Origin: Prorocentrum cordatum
Taxonomy: Eukaryota > Sar > Dinophyceae > Prorocentrales > Prorocentraceae
DNA: 64,000 nucleotides
NCBI GenBank assembly: GCA_963575745.1
Contig: CAUYUJ010022396.1
Location: 1 to 64,000 of the forward strand
Reading direction: 5' to 3'
The notes beneath the pieces are model-generated. The model did no database searches and was not told the DNA's origin. It saw only the letters and a program-made list of their open reading frames with translations. Positions 1 through 9,719 of the stretch are shown here, piece by piece. Position 1 is the stretch's first letter. Each line of letters opens with the position of its first letter. The translations under genes and the position numbers were made by a program.

Positions 1-1584
1 CTTGCTGACGTCCATCTGCTTGGCCAGGACCGCCTCCCGGTACAGCGTCTTGAGGTCTTTGATGTCGTACTGCGGGTGGACGGCCACGAAGTACCAGGCT
101 TGTTGGGGGACGGCTTCGAAGTCGATCCATTCGACCAAGACGCTCCCCTTCCCAGGCGTGTACTTCGTCCCACAATGGCAGTACCACGCTTGGCCAACTC
201 CTTCCTGCTCGATCTCCTGATTGATCGTGAGCAATTGCGCCCATCTGTCAGTCCGGATCACAGCCTTGCACCGCACGTGTTTCTTTTTCTCCATGCTGTA
301 GACCGTCTTGCCGCCGCAACAGTAGTATGTGTTCATGCGGCCCTTATCGGTTGCAAGGAACTGGTCTGAGTAATCACAAACCAACTGGTATTGGCCTGGC
401 TTGCCATGTCCAGCCTCGACGGCTTTGGAGAAGCCCTGCATCCTCTCGGCGTTGGCCGTCATGGATTCTTGAATGTTGTGGCAGAGTTGCTGGTCCTCCT
501 TCAGTGTGAAGTCGGAAATCTCGCTGTAAATGTCTGTGCTAAGCCAGTCGCTGTACACGTTGGCGCACGCGACGGCTTTGTTCATGTCCCGTTTTTTGCA
601 AATGATCAAGTTCATCTGCGGTGCCACGATGCGCCTGAGCCGCTGCGTCTGGATCTGCAAATACGCTCTTGCGATGGCACGCCTTTGGTCGTGATTCAAA
701 GCGGTCAACAAGTCGCCGTCGACGAACTCGTCCCAGCTCTGGGCTCCGAACATGGCCGGCTCCTCCGGCTTGGCGGCGGCCGAAGAAGAGCCCGTCAGCG
801 CCCGGCCCTCCTCGGGCACCTCGACCCATTCTCGGCCTAGATCGTCGACCGCCTCGTCCGGTTGGGCTCCCTTGCTCTTGGGGTCGATTCCGATCTCGAC
901 TCCCATCGTCGCTTTCCTCCAGGAGGCGCCTCCATCGCCGTCCAGTGCGAAGCCCACGAGGCTGGTGAAAGCTTTCTTGATCTCGGTGAAGGACGCCTTG
1001 TATTTGTCGACGCGCTCGCGAAATCTGGCCGAACCCCAGGAATGTTCATTCGTTTTGCCGAGTTGTTTCAGGAGAGCCTTCTTGGCCGTCACTGCGTCGG
1101 CGCCAGTACTCTCCGCGTGGCAGGGGAAACAGTGGTGGCCGCGGTACTCGTTCTGGCTGCCCTGTTCCCAGAACCAGTTCTCGTTCCAAACGCCGGGGGA
1201 CGTGCACCACTTCTGCGGCCGCTCCTTCGTGAAGAAATTGAACATCATTTTCCAATTGTCTTTCTCCCCGCATTCCCAGCACCACCTGACCTGAGTCTTG
1301 GGGACGGCGTACGATCCATCGCGGCACCATATATAATCGTCTGGGTTTTTGGCCACTTTCTCCTGGTGTGTTGTCACAGCCTCTGCCACCGTCTTTTTGT
1401 TGAAAACTCGGTCCGTTACGATGTCGGAGGCGGGCGTCCCCGTTATCTTCTTCTTCTTTTTCGTTCTCTCCGATCTCGCTAAAATTTCTATCGCCGCCGA
1501 CAAGATCTCCTTCGCCTCTGCGGCCTCCTCCCCCTTGCTGTCTAGCGCCTTCGCCATGCGATCCATCGCGTCTTCGTTTGCCAT
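1..1584 (-). CDS. Cysteine-rich (zinc-ribbon-like) protein of unknown function, C terminus cut by window edge
   Basis: An uninterrupted minus-strand frame runs from an ATG at 1584 to the window edge: 528 codons, no stop. The N terminus (about 1-80) is Lys/Glu-rich and probably helical. Residues 86-156 carry spaced Cys/His pairs (RWCWECGEKDN at 100-110, WCTSP near 127, HHCFPCH at 150-156). A second group follows at about 403-471 (YCCGGKTVYS at 421-430, RCK at 438-440, WYCHCGTKY at 468-475). These look like metal-binding knuckles with Trp-rich surroundings. I do not recognise the family and infer only nucleic-acid or protein binding through zinc. Composition is ordinary for a folded protein, unlike the Arg/Pro-rich shadow frames opposite. 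The gene is intronless over the visible part. No leader relic was found upstream; the DNA above 1584 turns into repeats. Confidence 0.75.
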   Translation of the reverse strand, partial: MANEDAMDRMAKALDSKGEEAAEAKEILSAAIEILARSERTKKKKKITGTPASDIVTDRVFNKKTVAEAVTTHQEKVAKNPDDYIWCRDGSYAVPKTQVRWCWECGEKDNWKMMFNFFTKERPQKWCTSPGVWNENWFWEQGSQNEYRGHHCFPCHAESTGADAVTAKKALLKQLGKTNEHSWGSARFRERVDKYKASFTEIKKAFTSLVGFALDGDGGASWRKATMGVEIGIDPKSKGAQPDEAVDDLGREWVEVPEEGRALTGSSSAAAKPEEPAMFGAQSWDEFVDGDLLTALNHDQRRAIARAYLQIQTQRLRRIVAPQMNLIICKKRDMNKAVACANVYSDWLSTDIYSEISDFTLKEDQQLCHNIQESMTANAERMQGFSKAVEAGHGKPGQYQLVCDYSDQFLATDKGRMNTYYCCGGKTVYSMEKKKHVRCKAVIRTDRWAQLLTINQEIEQEGVGQAWYCHCGTKYTPGKGSVLVEWIDFEAVPQQAWYFVAVHPQYDIKDLKTLYREAVLAKQMDVSK

Positions 1585-1778
1585 GGCGACTGCGGGCGCG
1601 GCTGGCTGGCCTGGAACTGCTGCGGGTCGCGGGCGGCTGATCTGGCGAATTGCTGCGTGTGAGAGCTGTCACCCTTCCGCACTCCACTCCCCCCTGGCCA
1701 TTTCGCCGACAAAGCCTACGAAGCAGACCCGTCCTCCAAGTCAACCTTGCATAATGAGACCCCTCCTTCAAGCCACAG

Positions 1779-1970
1779 CCGACGAGGCGGAACTCGGGGC
1801 AACCCCGGAACCGCCCCACCAGCGCAGCTACAGCCGCAGAGGGGCCGCCCGCTCTGGGATACAAAAGCGAAGCGCCTCCTAAAGAAACGCCGACGAGGCG
1901 GATCTCGGGGCAACCCCGGAACTGTCCCATCAGCACGGTTACAGCAGCAGAGGGGCCGAGGGGGATAGTT
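1779..1970. repeat. GAGGCGGATCTCGGGG repeat, two units
   Basis: Two roughly 110-bp units each contain GAGGCGGA, the perfect hairpin core CGGGGCAACCCCG (1795-1807 and 1906-1918), a CAGC-rich stretch and GAGGGGCC. The same unit forms arrays at 9.7-10.13 kb and 12.06-12.47 kb. The frames it opens on either strand are by-products. Confidence 0.8.
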
Positions 1971-2560
1971 TTCTCTTCCGCGTTTTTCCCTCTTCCTGTT
2001 CCGACCACCCCCGGCAATGCAATAATGCATCCCCCTCTCCTCTCCTCTCCACCTGCCGCGGCGCCGTGCCGCGACAATAGAGCAAACAGGAGGAAGAGGG
2101 GGAGGGGGAGCAGGAGGAGGTGGAGGAGGAGGAGGAAGAGGAGAAGGAAGTTCCGGAGGATGAGAATTTTCTCGATCCCCGACTCGACCCTCGGATCGAG
2201 GATCGATTCGCGACGATCGGGGCCAAGAGCCGCGCGAAAACTCCCTTCCAGCCCTCCAGGGGCCCAAGGTCTAAGCACTCCGAAATCAGAGCCGGCCCAG
2301 AGCACCACTACGACCCCCAACCCTCAACCCTCGCGGTGGGCGCGTCAGAAACGACTCGGGGCGAGGGCGCAAGGCCCCCCCACAACGGAGACGACGCGCT
2401 GTTTTCAGTATAGCAGTCATGACTCTCCACTCCCAGGTCCCCGCCACTCGAGAGGTAGCGACGGCGACGATGGATGCGCCGACGCCGTTGGCGGCGTCGG
2501 TGAATAGTAGCAGTGAGGACGATGGGGGCGAGTTTGATGACGGTTTCGATGGCGAGAAAC
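1971..2560. other. Gene-poor stretch with a GAG-rich microsatellite
   Basis: No convincing gene. Positions about 2092-2160 are a purine-rich GAG/GGA tract. The rest is GC-rich sequence whose open frames are Arg/Pro-rich in all phases. Confidence 0.5.
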
Positions 2561-2606
2561 GCGCGCAATCTCGAGGGGGCTCTCGGGGAGCCCTCCAACG
2601 GGCCCT

Positions 2607-2674
2607 GCCCGCGGCGGAGGCTGTCCCGCGGAGAATCCGGCTCCGATTCCCCACGGGAGACCATCCGCCGCGGA
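2607..2674. repeat. TCCGCGGCGGA hairpin element, copy 1
   Basis: An imperfect inverted repeat: GCGGCGGAGG...GGAGAATC on the left pairs with GATTCCCC...CCATCCGCCGC on the right across a short loop. A degenerate second copy follows at about 2712-2773. Better copies are at 26.1, 26.4, 27.1, 27.2, 38.5 and 38.6 kb. Confidence 0.75.
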
Positions 2675-2939
2675 CGGAGCTCTCGCGGGGAGCCCTTCGA
2701 CGGATGCTGGCGGGGTGTCTCCCGTGGGGAATCGGGTTTCGATTCCCCACAGGAGACCATCCGCCGCGTAAGCGGCTCTCGGGGAGCCCCCCAACGGGCC
2801 GCGTTCGCAGCGGCGCCGGGATGAGGTTTTCGGTGCGTGACAGCATGTAAAACGGGAATATAAATGTAATAGGGGGCAAGTAAACGTACATAAATGCGAC
2901 ATGCGCGCGCCGCGCGCCAATGTTATATCAGCAAATGAC

Positions 2940-3180
2940 GCAGCTCGGGGCAACCCCGGAAGCACCCGAGTGGTCGCATTCAGCGAAGCGGTGCGCTCAT
3001 GTTATATGAGTAAATGAATTTGAACAGAAATGCGAATTCAGCGAAGGTGTGCGCCCATGCAATATGAGCAAATGAATTTGAACAGAAATGCGAATTGCAA
3101 GAACGCAGCTCGGGGCAACCCCAGAAGCACCCGAGTGGGCGCATTCAGCGAAGCTGCGCGCCCAGCGAGGCTGTGCAATA
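2940..3180. repeat. Two nested repeat units with the CGGGGCAACCCCG core
   Basis: The 13-base hairpin is perfect at 2946-2958 and has one mismatch at 3111-3123. Both are followed by AAGCACCCGAGTGG and then GCGCATTCAGCGAAG or a close match. Between them AAATGAATTTGAACAGAAAT occurs twice. No gene is visible from 2830 to 3480. Confidence 0.75.
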
Positions 3181-3481
3181 ATTAAAGGCGATGGTGCGCA
3201 TCCAGCGACGGGCCGCCACCGCCGCCGGCTTTAATTCGAATCTGAACGGGCGAAAGAGGGGGATAACAAAGGGGGGGGGGTCGAGAATGAACCCGCGCAG
3301 CTGATTTTCCCGGCGCCTCCCGGCGCCGGAGGCGGCCACGCGTCGAGGAAGTGGCCTTCCGGTGAGGTCGAAATCAGCTCCACGCAGCCCTTTCGCCCGG
3401 CCCGATTTTTACTCAGGTCGCGGGCGGGGGCTGTGGCCGCTGCGCAGGAAGACGGATGCTTCGCAGCCAGGCTCAGGCGCC

Positions 3482-5091
3482 TCATGGGGCGGTCTTGGCC
3501 TGGAAGCCGCTTCCCAGGACGGCGGCCTTGGCGGCGGCCTTGGTCTCTTCCGCACGCCGCTTCCCAGCCGGGCCCCAGGCGCATCGTGGGGCGGCCTTGG
3601 CCTGCGGGCCGCTTCTCAGGACGGCGGCCTTGGCGGCGGCCTTGGCGGCGGCCTTGGTCTCTGCGGCCTTGGCCTTGGCCTTCCCAATCCTGCAGGACTG
3701 GTCCGTCCGGCAGCCTTGGTTTCTGCCGCGCGCCGCTTCCTAGTCGGGCTCCAGGCGCCCCAGGACTCGGCTTCGGCTGCCTCGGCCTCCGCTGTCGGCC
3801 GCTTCCCAGCCGCGGTCCAGGCGCCCCAGGAGTCGTCCTCCTCGGCGGCCTTCTCCACCGCCGGCCGCTTCCCGGCCGCGGTCCCGGCGCCCCAGGACTC
3901 GCCCTCCTCGGCGCCCCGTGGGGCGGCTTTGGTCTGCGGGCTGCCTCTCAGGACGGCGGCTTTGGCGCCGGCCTTGGCGGCGGCCTTGGCCTCTGCGGCC
4001 TTGGTCTTAACGGCCTTGGTCTCGGCCGCGCGCTGCTTCCCAGTCGGGCCCCAGGTGCCCCGAGACTCGGCCTCGGCTGCCTCGGCCTCCGCCGTCGGCC
4101 GCTTCCCGGCCGCGGTCCAGGCGCCCCAGGAGTCGTCATCCTCTGCGGCCTCCTCCGCCGCAGGCCGCTTCCCGGCCGCGGTCCAGGCGCCCCAGGAGTC
4201 GTCCTCCTCGGCGGTCTCCTCCGCCGCCGGCCGCTTCCCGGCCGCTGTCCCGGCGCCCCAGGACTGGTTCTCCTCAGCGGCCTCGGTCCAGGCGCACCAG
4301 GACTCGTCCTCCTCGGCGGCCTCGGCCTCCGCCACCGGCCGCTTCCCGGCCGCGATCCAGGGGCCCCGGGGCTCGCCCTCCTCGGCGGCCTCGCCCCCCG
4401 CCGCCGGCCGCTTTCCAGTCGCGGTCCAGGCGCTCCAGGACTCGTCCTCCTTCTCGGCGGCCTCTGGCTGCGAAGCGGCGCCGCCGCCGCCGCGGCGGCT
4501 GCGGCTGCGGCGGCGGCGCGTTGCTGGGCGCGCCTTGGCTGGCGCCCCGCGGTCTCCGCGGTCGCCGCCCGCCGTCGCCTCGGTGCGTTGCGCCTGCCCT
4601 TCTTTGCAGGCGGGCGGCTGTGGCGGTCGCGGCGGAGGGCGCCTCCATACACCCACCTTTTTGGATGCCCGAAATGGGTGCCGAAAGAACGGGTATAATG
4701 CCCAACAGCAACTGCTACCCGAAATTAACAGCGGCCGTTGTTGGGCAGGCGGCCTCCTGTCTCGAATGGACACAGGCCGCGGCGGCGTGCACAGCGACAT
4801 AATGAACAGGAACTGCTTTTGGACGTCGTAACCATCCTTTCCGTGCGCATCTCGGGCGCCCACGACCTCAGGCCACCCGACGGCGTCGAATGGAAGCGTG
4901 AGCCAGGCCCTTGCCAAGCGCCGCGGGGGCCCAGCGGCGCAGCCGCGCAGCGGCGCATAGGGCTGCCGGCGGGCGGCCGCGCGCGCAGCCGCGGGGCAAG
5001 GGGCAGGCTTGCTCGAGCCAAAACGGACACGGAGGAGAAAGGAGCGGCTGAAGGGCAACAGGAGGAGCAGCGCGAGGATGGGGGCCGTCAA
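3482..5091 (-). CDS. Acidic Trp/Lys tandem-repeat protein, frame broken near its C terminus
   Basis: A minus-strand frame open from 5091 to 3616 encodes repeats of about 20-25 residues with the pattern EEDDSWGAWTAAGKRPAAEE, plus KAAAKA-rich linkers. Acidic runs, regularly placed Trp and Lys/Ala linkers suggest an extended, possibly nucleic-acid- or chromatin-associated protein; I do not recognise it. Near 3690 the repeat pattern moves to another frame and continues to a stop at 3482-3484, so one indel probably separates the two parts. The start is uncertain. The frame has an ATG-type start at 5091, but a leader relic lies inside it at 5012-5032. If that relic marks the mRNA 5' end, the first in-frame ATG is at 4800. 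The duplicated repeats could also cause assembly errors here. Confidence 0.55.
4950..5036 (-). repeat. Leader-containing repeat, copy 1 (partner at 9507-9610)
   Basis: The leader-like 21-mer plus about 70 bp downstream on the minus strand (GCAAGCCTG, a GCCCCGCGGCTGCGCG block, then GCCGGCAG and CCTATGCGCCG) occurs again at 9507-9610. A duplicated 5' end is more likely than chance similarity. Confidence 0.65.
5012..5032 (-). other. Spliced-leader relic (17/21)
   Basis: The minus strand reads CCGTGTCCGTTTTGGCTCGA + G, against the dinoflagellate leader CCGTAGCCATTTTGGCTCAA + G. The TTTTGGCTC core is intact. It lies 5' of the repeat-protein frame. Confidence 0.65.
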
Positions 5092-5099
5092 CGGGAAGT

Positions 5100-5871
5100 C
5101 CGGAAATGCGCGCTTTCACCGGCAGGCGTGTACTCAGCCGTGCGTAGCAACCTCACCCCCACTGCGGATGCCGCCAGAGGCCCAAGACAACGGTCCTTGA
5201 ACGCTGGACCCCTTGAGTCTATCCAGAGGCCTGACAAATGAGGTCTGAGTCGATGGGGTCGGCGGATCGTGCCGCACCGACGATGCATCGACGATGCATC
5301 ACCGAAGAATCGGCGGTGCATCAGCGACACTGGCGTGGGGAAAGTCGGGCTCCACATCGAGTTGCGTCACCGAGGAGTCGGCGATGCGGCGCGATCATCC
5401 GATATCATTGGCCCCAAAGGGGCCACGCATGGCCCCATGTGGCCAGGGCGCGAGACGCGCACCTCTTCTCCCCGTCCCCCCCGGGCATCCATCGGTCAGG
5501 GGAATAAGCAGAACTCCGAAGGAGGAAGACGTTGAAAGCAAGCTGGGCTTCCGCCCGTTTCCCGAACAGGAGGGGGGTGGGCCAACCGCTCGACTCTTGA
5601 GGCAGGGGGGGGGGGGGCGGCAAAGTAGAATGGGAACCGGGAATCCCTTTTTTCCAGGGTTGCGCTCTCATCAAGGTGCCTGTTGGCGATTCGCATCTAC
5701 ATGCACATATAGTCCAGATCTTATGCTGGCGATTCGCATCTAGATTCGCCGTACCCGCATGTGAGCGTTTTGCCAAAATCTCTAGTAACATGTGAGCATG
5801 TTTGCCAATATCTCTAGCGTCATGTGACCATGTTCGCCGTGCCCCCATGTGACCATGCTGGCGGTTCGCAT
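5100..5871. other. Intergenic stretch with short local repeats
   Basis: No gene supported. Positions 5280-5390 repeat GATGCATC-type words. A poly-G run lies near 5608-5618. Positions 5690-5880 carry three copies of GGCGATTCGCATCTA or a close match, interleaved with ATGTGACCATG-type words just downstream of the next gene's stop. Confidence 0.5.
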
Positions 5872-6389
5872 CTAGAAGTACTCCTCGGGTGGAACCCACA
5901 TGTGACCATAGCTGCCAATATCCCTAATACAGTATTTACCGAATGAACTCCAATATCTATCTGTATTTCTCATCCTGGCAATCATTTTGCATTCCAGGCA
6001 GAACATCATCCTGTATGTGACGTCGCCAAAGGAAATGTAGGCAACGGTAGAGGTAAAGTTGTCTGTCTTTGCTATCGGTATTCCTGGCACTGGGGTCCAC
6101 CACGTTATCTGCATCCATCGTCTCATTCGGGGGCATTTGTTCGCCCATTCTTTGATCTCATCTAAGGTCCACGTGTCCATGTCGTCGGTTCGAGGCTTTT
6201 CCTCCGAGTTTGATTCTGCATCCAGGACTCGTGCTCTGCATAATCGCGTTGCCATTGCACGTATGTGATTGTCGAAGAGCTTGCCATTGCCAGTTCCCAC
6301 GAGCTTGCCCTCGCAAGTTTGTCCTTGAGATGCGCTTCATTAAACGGGAATGATAGGTTTATGATAGGCTTGCCAAGCAAAATGGGCAA
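5872..6389 (-). pseudogene. Small protein gene of unknown function broken by a frameshift
   Basis: Two adjoining minus-strand frames look like one protein. The first (6389 down to about 6210) reads SFPFNEAHLKDKLARASS and WMQNQTRRK. The second (about 6215 down to the stop at 5872) continues DDMDTWTLDEIKEWANK, FGDVTYRMMFCLECKM and SYGHMWVPPEEYF. Each has ordinary globular composition with many aromatics, and the switch lies near 6210, so a one-base indel is the simplest explanation. No family recognised. No leader relic is visible upstream, where a minisatellite begins at 6415. Confidence 0.5.
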
Positions 6390-6414
6390 CGGATTGCAAG
6401 CAATGAGGTCGGAC

Positions 6415-6735
6415 GCTTCGGGCCATTCCGGGGCGATCTGGAATCCAGTTCGCCCGGTCTCGGAGGGATTTGGGGCCCTCTCGGCGGGGAATCAAGTTCG
6501 CCCGATCCCGGGGGGGCCGGGGGCCATTTTGAGGCGAATTGGAATCCAGTTCGCTCGATGTCGGGGGAATATGGAGCTGATTTCGGGGGGGAATCCAGTT
6601 CGCCCGATCTCGGGTGGGTCGGTGGCCATTTTGAAGCGACCTGGAATTGAGTTCGCCCGATCTCGGGGGGATATGGGGCCATTTCAGGGCGAACTGGAAT
6701 CCAGTTCGCTCGATCCTGTGGGAATGTGGAGCTAT
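6415..6735. repeat. Minisatellite, unit about 60 bp
   Basis: Five or six diverged units of GGAATCCAGTTCGCCCGAT followed by CTCGGGGGGATATGGGG-type sequence. The long frames seen on both strands come from this periodicity. Confidence 0.75.
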
Positions 6736-7089
6736 TTGCCCACCGAAGGCCCCAGTGGGCGTGGCACGCCCCTCGTACGTTTCGTGGCCCTGTAGGGGGT
6801 TCCGCCGAGAAGATATTCACAATTGCAGTATTCACAATTTCATATGGTTGGGCCCTTCGCCAGGATAATTTTTTCCTGCAACATCTGTTGCGACCATGTG
6901 AAAGACAGCGCCAAACGCGCTGCTGAGATGGGAAAGGCTGCGACGCGATCGGAAGTCGCCACGGCGAGGAAACCTCCTATATAATCAGCCTGAGGATTAT
7001 GAGCGACTGGTATGTGAACGGCATGCGCTGCGGAGATACGATGAAAGGCTGCGACCCGATCAAGCCTGCAGCTGACAGCTAAAATGATA

Positions 7090-7330
7090 CGTATAATGTC
7101 ACGCACTGGAATCCAGCGCAAGGATCTGAACAACTGAACATCCAGCACTGAAATCCAGCGTAATGGTACGCACTGAAATCCAGCGCAAATAATGATACGC
7201 GCTGGAATCCAGCGCAATGGTACGTATCATGATCGAATCTGGTATGAACTGAAAACCAACGCGCTGAGACATATGAACGGCAGCCTCTGAAAATCAACGC
7301 GCTGAGACATATGAACGGCTGCCTGTATGA
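7090..7330. repeat. Short-period repeat AATCCAGCGCAA
   Basis: GCACTGAAATCCAGCG / GCGCTGGAATCCAGCG recurs about five times at 7105-7225, followed by repeats of GCGCTGAGACATATGAACGG. No gene is seen from 6736 to 7363. Confidence 0.65.
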
Positions 7331-7363
7331 ATATAAACGGCAGCGCTGCAGAGATGAACGCCA

Positions 7364-7792
7364 TCATCGGATGTACTCCCACTGCCAACACTCCTTGTAA
7401 ATACCATCAATATAGACGACGTCTAGGCACTTCCAGCGTGCGTGCCGCCAAACGCCATTGTCGTTCCACCACTGCGTGTATGCCGACGGCCAATACTTTG
7501 TGAAAATGCGCGTCTCCACGTCATACACCGACGTGAATGACGGCGTGCCCGCATCATCCTGTGTGGCCGCTTTCGGGGCTGGCGCCGGGGTTGCCGCCCG
7601 CGTGCCCGCATCATCCTGTCTGGCCGCTTTCGGGGCTGGCGCCGGGGCTGCGCTCGCTCCGCCGGCAGCAGCTGGACGCTTCATGCTTATGATGCTGCGG
7701 CCCCGACAGCTCGGGAGTTCGGGAGTTCTGGCCGCTTTCGGGGCTGGCGCCGGGGCTGCGCCCGCTCCGCCGGCAGCAGCTGGACGCTTCAT
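7364..7792 (-). CDS. Small protein with duplicated N-terminal cassette, spliced-leader-marked
   Basis: A 142-residue minus-strand frame starting at an ATG at 7792. The first 36 residues (MKRPAAAGGAGAAPAPAPKA and a short linker) are repeated almost exactly as the next block, so the start codon itself is duplicated (108-bp tandem repeat). Pro/Ala-rich linkers with QDDAGT follow. The C-terminal half looks globular: VYDVETRIFTKYWPSAYTQW, then WNDNGVW, RWKCLDVVYIDG and CWQWEYIR. No family recognised. A near-perfect leader relic lies 67 bp upstream (7859-7879), supporting an origin from reinserted cDNA. The frame is intact, so it may still be expressed. Confidence 0.65.
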   Translation of the reverse strand: MKRPAAAGGAGAAPAPAPKAARTPELPSCRGRSIISMKRPAAAGGASAAPAPAPKAARQDDAGTRAATPAPAPKAATQDDAGTPSFTSVYDVETRIFTKYWPSAYTQWWNDNGVWRHARWKCLDVVYIDGIYKECWQWEYIR

Positions 7793-7827
7793 GCTTATGA
7801 CGCTGCGGACCCGAGAGCTCGGGAGTT
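7611..7827. repeat. 108-bp tandem duplication in the 5' part of the gene
   Basis: Two copies of the block running from ACTCCCGAGCT through the ATG to CCCCGAAAGCGGCCAG (minus strand). Part of a third unit, lacking the ATG, lies at the 3' end. The in-frame period is 36 codons. Confidence 0.8.
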
Positions 7828-7858
7828 CGGGAGTTCGGGAGCCGTTTGCTCAACATGG

Positions 7859-7879
7859 GTTGAGCCAAAATGGGTACGG
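7859..7879 (-). other. Spliced-leader relic (19/21, best in window)
   Basis: The minus strand reads CCGTACCCATTTTGGCTCAA + C, differing from the dinoflagellate leader only at position 6 and the last base. Chance occurrence in 64 kb is very unlikely. Confidence 0.85.
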
Positions 7880-8204
7880 TGGCAGTATGCGACGAACGAA
7901 CAACGTACACCCATATCCATAGGGGGGTCGTTGGGAGGAGCAGGACTGGCTATGGGCATGGGTGCGGGTTGTCGGGCCCTGAGGAATGCGCCCCTTCGAG
8001 CGAGGGCCCTCATCTTATCTGGCAACGCGTGCCCACGGTGACTTCACTACCGTTGTCATCAACGTCATCAGTTTCATCGTCGGCAGTCTCGTGAGCCCCA
8101 TCATCATCGTCGCGCTGCTCATCATGCGTCATCGACTACGCCATCACCGACGTCATTATAGTACTCGTCGTCGCGTTTGTCATCGCCGTCGCTGTCGTCC
8201 TCGC

Positions 8205-8275
8205 GCAAACGCACACGCACGCGCACACATATACGCACACGCATACGCACACGCACACGCGCACGCACACGCAAG
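8205..8275. repeat. (CA)n-type microsatellite
   Basis: Alternating ACGCACAC / GCACAC over about 70 bp, potentially Z-DNA-forming. Confidence 0.85.
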
Positions 8276-8338
8276 GTGTCCCATACATTCATCTTTTTGG
8301 ATATTTAGATGTTAAAGAATGGGCAAATGCCTAACAGC

Positions 8339-8475
8339 AATTGGTCGTGAATCAGATCACTCCGGTGAAGCGGTTGTCGACCCACAGGATGCCGTGATGA
8401 TGTTTACGGTAATCTGGGTGGCCAAGGTTACTGTATTCCCAGCACGTCAGGGCCCGGGTGGCCAGCGCGGTCTGA
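8339..8475 (-). pseudogene. Decayed copy of the WEY-motif small-protein gene
   Basis: The minus strand encodes LTCWEYSNLGHPDYRKHHHG, then ILWVDNRFTGVI and a stop. This matches the start of the intact 23.1-kb gene (LTRWEYNNLG, RHHRGILWVDSRST). The rest is missing, so it is a 5' fragment. Confidence 0.6.
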
Positions 8476-8510
8476 AACGGCCAGCGCCTCTCTACCTCAA
8501 GCCCCCTTCC

Positions 8511-8555
8511 GGAGGAATTCTGAGCGCACCCTTGGGGGGCGCTCAGAATTCCTCC
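8511..8555. repeat. GGAGGAATTCTGAGCGC hairpin, copy A
   Basis: A perfect 17-bp inverted repeat: left arm 8511-8527, 11-base loop, right arm 8539-8555. Three further copies lie at 25.19, 25.38 and 27.32 kb. This copy overlaps the 3' end of the RRM-type gene. Confidence 0.9.
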
Positions 8556-9310
8556 CTCGTGCGCCCCTCCTCCCCTTTGGCCTCGCCATGCGGGCTGAAA
8601 CCCATGTCGCCTTTGCCAGTCCCCCCCTTGGCCTCGCCATGCAGGCTGAAGCCCACGCCACGGCCGCCGCCCTTGCGGAAGTTGGCGAGCGCCACGGTGC
8701 CCGCAGAGGCGAAGTGGTCCTTGAGAGCGTACCGTTCCTCCCCGGTGCCAGGCTGCCCTCTCCCTGGAACTCCTTGAACCCGCAGTGCTTGAAGTAGTTC
8801 GTCGGCATCATATCGGTCGGTATCTGCATGCTTCACGGTGCCGCATTGCCCGAAATGGTTCTCCAGGTTCTGCAAGGACACGCCAGTAGGGATGCCCGTG
8901 ATGGCCAGCTTAGTCTGCTCGTACATCTTCACTTCGATGGTCGCCCCTCCCAGCTGACTGCCGTTGAGTATCTGCTCGGCCTGCATGGCCTCCTCCGCCG
9001 AGCTCATGTGCACTTCCCCGATTCCTGACGCTTGTGCGGACCGCCGGCGGACTTCTTCCTGAAGTTCTTCTATTTCCGTCCGCAGATTCTCCGCGAGATC
9101 CAGGACCGTCCGCAACTCCTCCGCAAGGTTCCTCGCCGTGCCGCCTTTGCACAAGTCCTCCGCCGTGCCGCTGGCCGCGAACTCAATGCCGGCTGCGAGA
9201 TCCTCCTCAACGCTCGAGAGGGTCCGCGATGCGGCCCATTTCAGGAGCCGCACCTTGTCCTTGAGAGCGTGAGCTGCAATGGCCCCGGCAATTGCGCCGG
9301 AGGACTCCAT
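8543..9310 (-). CDS. RRM-type RNA-binding protein, C terminus replaced by repeat sequence
   Basis: A 255-residue frame from 9310. Residues about 1-90 are helical and Glu-rich (AEELRTVLDLAENLRTEIEE). Then come the second half of one RRM (AMQAEQILNGSQLGGATIEV) and the start of another (KLAITGIPTGVSLQNLENHF, then GQCGTVKHAD). After a disturbed stretch an RRM-like end follows (ALKDHFASAGTVALANF) with a Gly-rich tail. Tandem RRMs of this style are common in dinoflagellates and bind RNA. The missing half-domain and the broken stretch near residue 170 suggest an internal deletion or frameshift. The last 20 residues are encoded by the hairpin repeat at 8511-8555, so the native C terminus seems lost. 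A weak leader-like sequence (14/21) lies at about 9366-9386 and a stronger one at 9586-9606. Confidence 0.65.
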   Translation of the reverse strand: MESSGAIAGAIAAHALKDKVRLLKWAASRTLSSVEEDLAAGIEFAASGTAEDLCKGGTARNLAEELRTVLDLAENLRTEIEELQEEVRRRSAQASGIGEVHMSSAEEAMQAEQILNGSQLGGATIEVKMYEQTKLAITGIPTGVSLQNLENHFGQCGTVKHADTDRYDADELLQALRVQGVPGRGQPGTGEERYALKDHFASAGTVALANFRKGGGRGVGFSLHGEAKGGTGKGDMGFSPHGEAKGEEGRTREEF

Positions 9311-9506
9311 CGGATGTTGGATCGCGAAAAGCTCTCTCCCTGTCCGGATGGGTAGCTTGTCTTTTCAGGGTTCAGATTGCTCGAGCCGACAAAGCGAAGG
9401 ATGACGAAGACGCCCGCGTGCCTCCCGTGCGAAATCGGACAGTGGGGGTAGCGGGACGCAGAATTTCTCGATTCTCTCTACCCCTATTCGTCCATTTCAT
9501 ACGGGG

Positions 9507-9610
9507 CGCCGGCGGCGCATAGGACTGCCGGCGGGCGGCCGCGCGGGCGGCCGCGCGCGCAGCCGCGGGGCAATCTGCAGGCTTGCTCGGGCCAAAACGG
9601 ACACGGGGGA
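9507..9610 (-). repeat. Leader-containing repeat, copy 2 (partner at 4950-5036)
   Basis: Shares the leader-like 21-mer and the GC-rich downstream block with the 5.0-kb copy. The GGGCGGCCGCGC segment is duplicated here. Confidence 0.65.
9586..9606 (-). other. Spliced-leader relic (16/21)
   Basis: The minus strand reads CCGTGTCCGTTTTGGCCCGA + G. It lies about 275 bp upstream of the RRM-type gene. Confidence 0.55.
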
Positions 9611-9719
9611 CAAAGGGGCATAACAGTCGAAAGAAGTACGCGGAACGGCGGACAGGCGGCCGCGTATATCGAGGAGCTGGGAATCAAAACATACATGGTT
9701 CCAACGGCGGGACGGCGGG

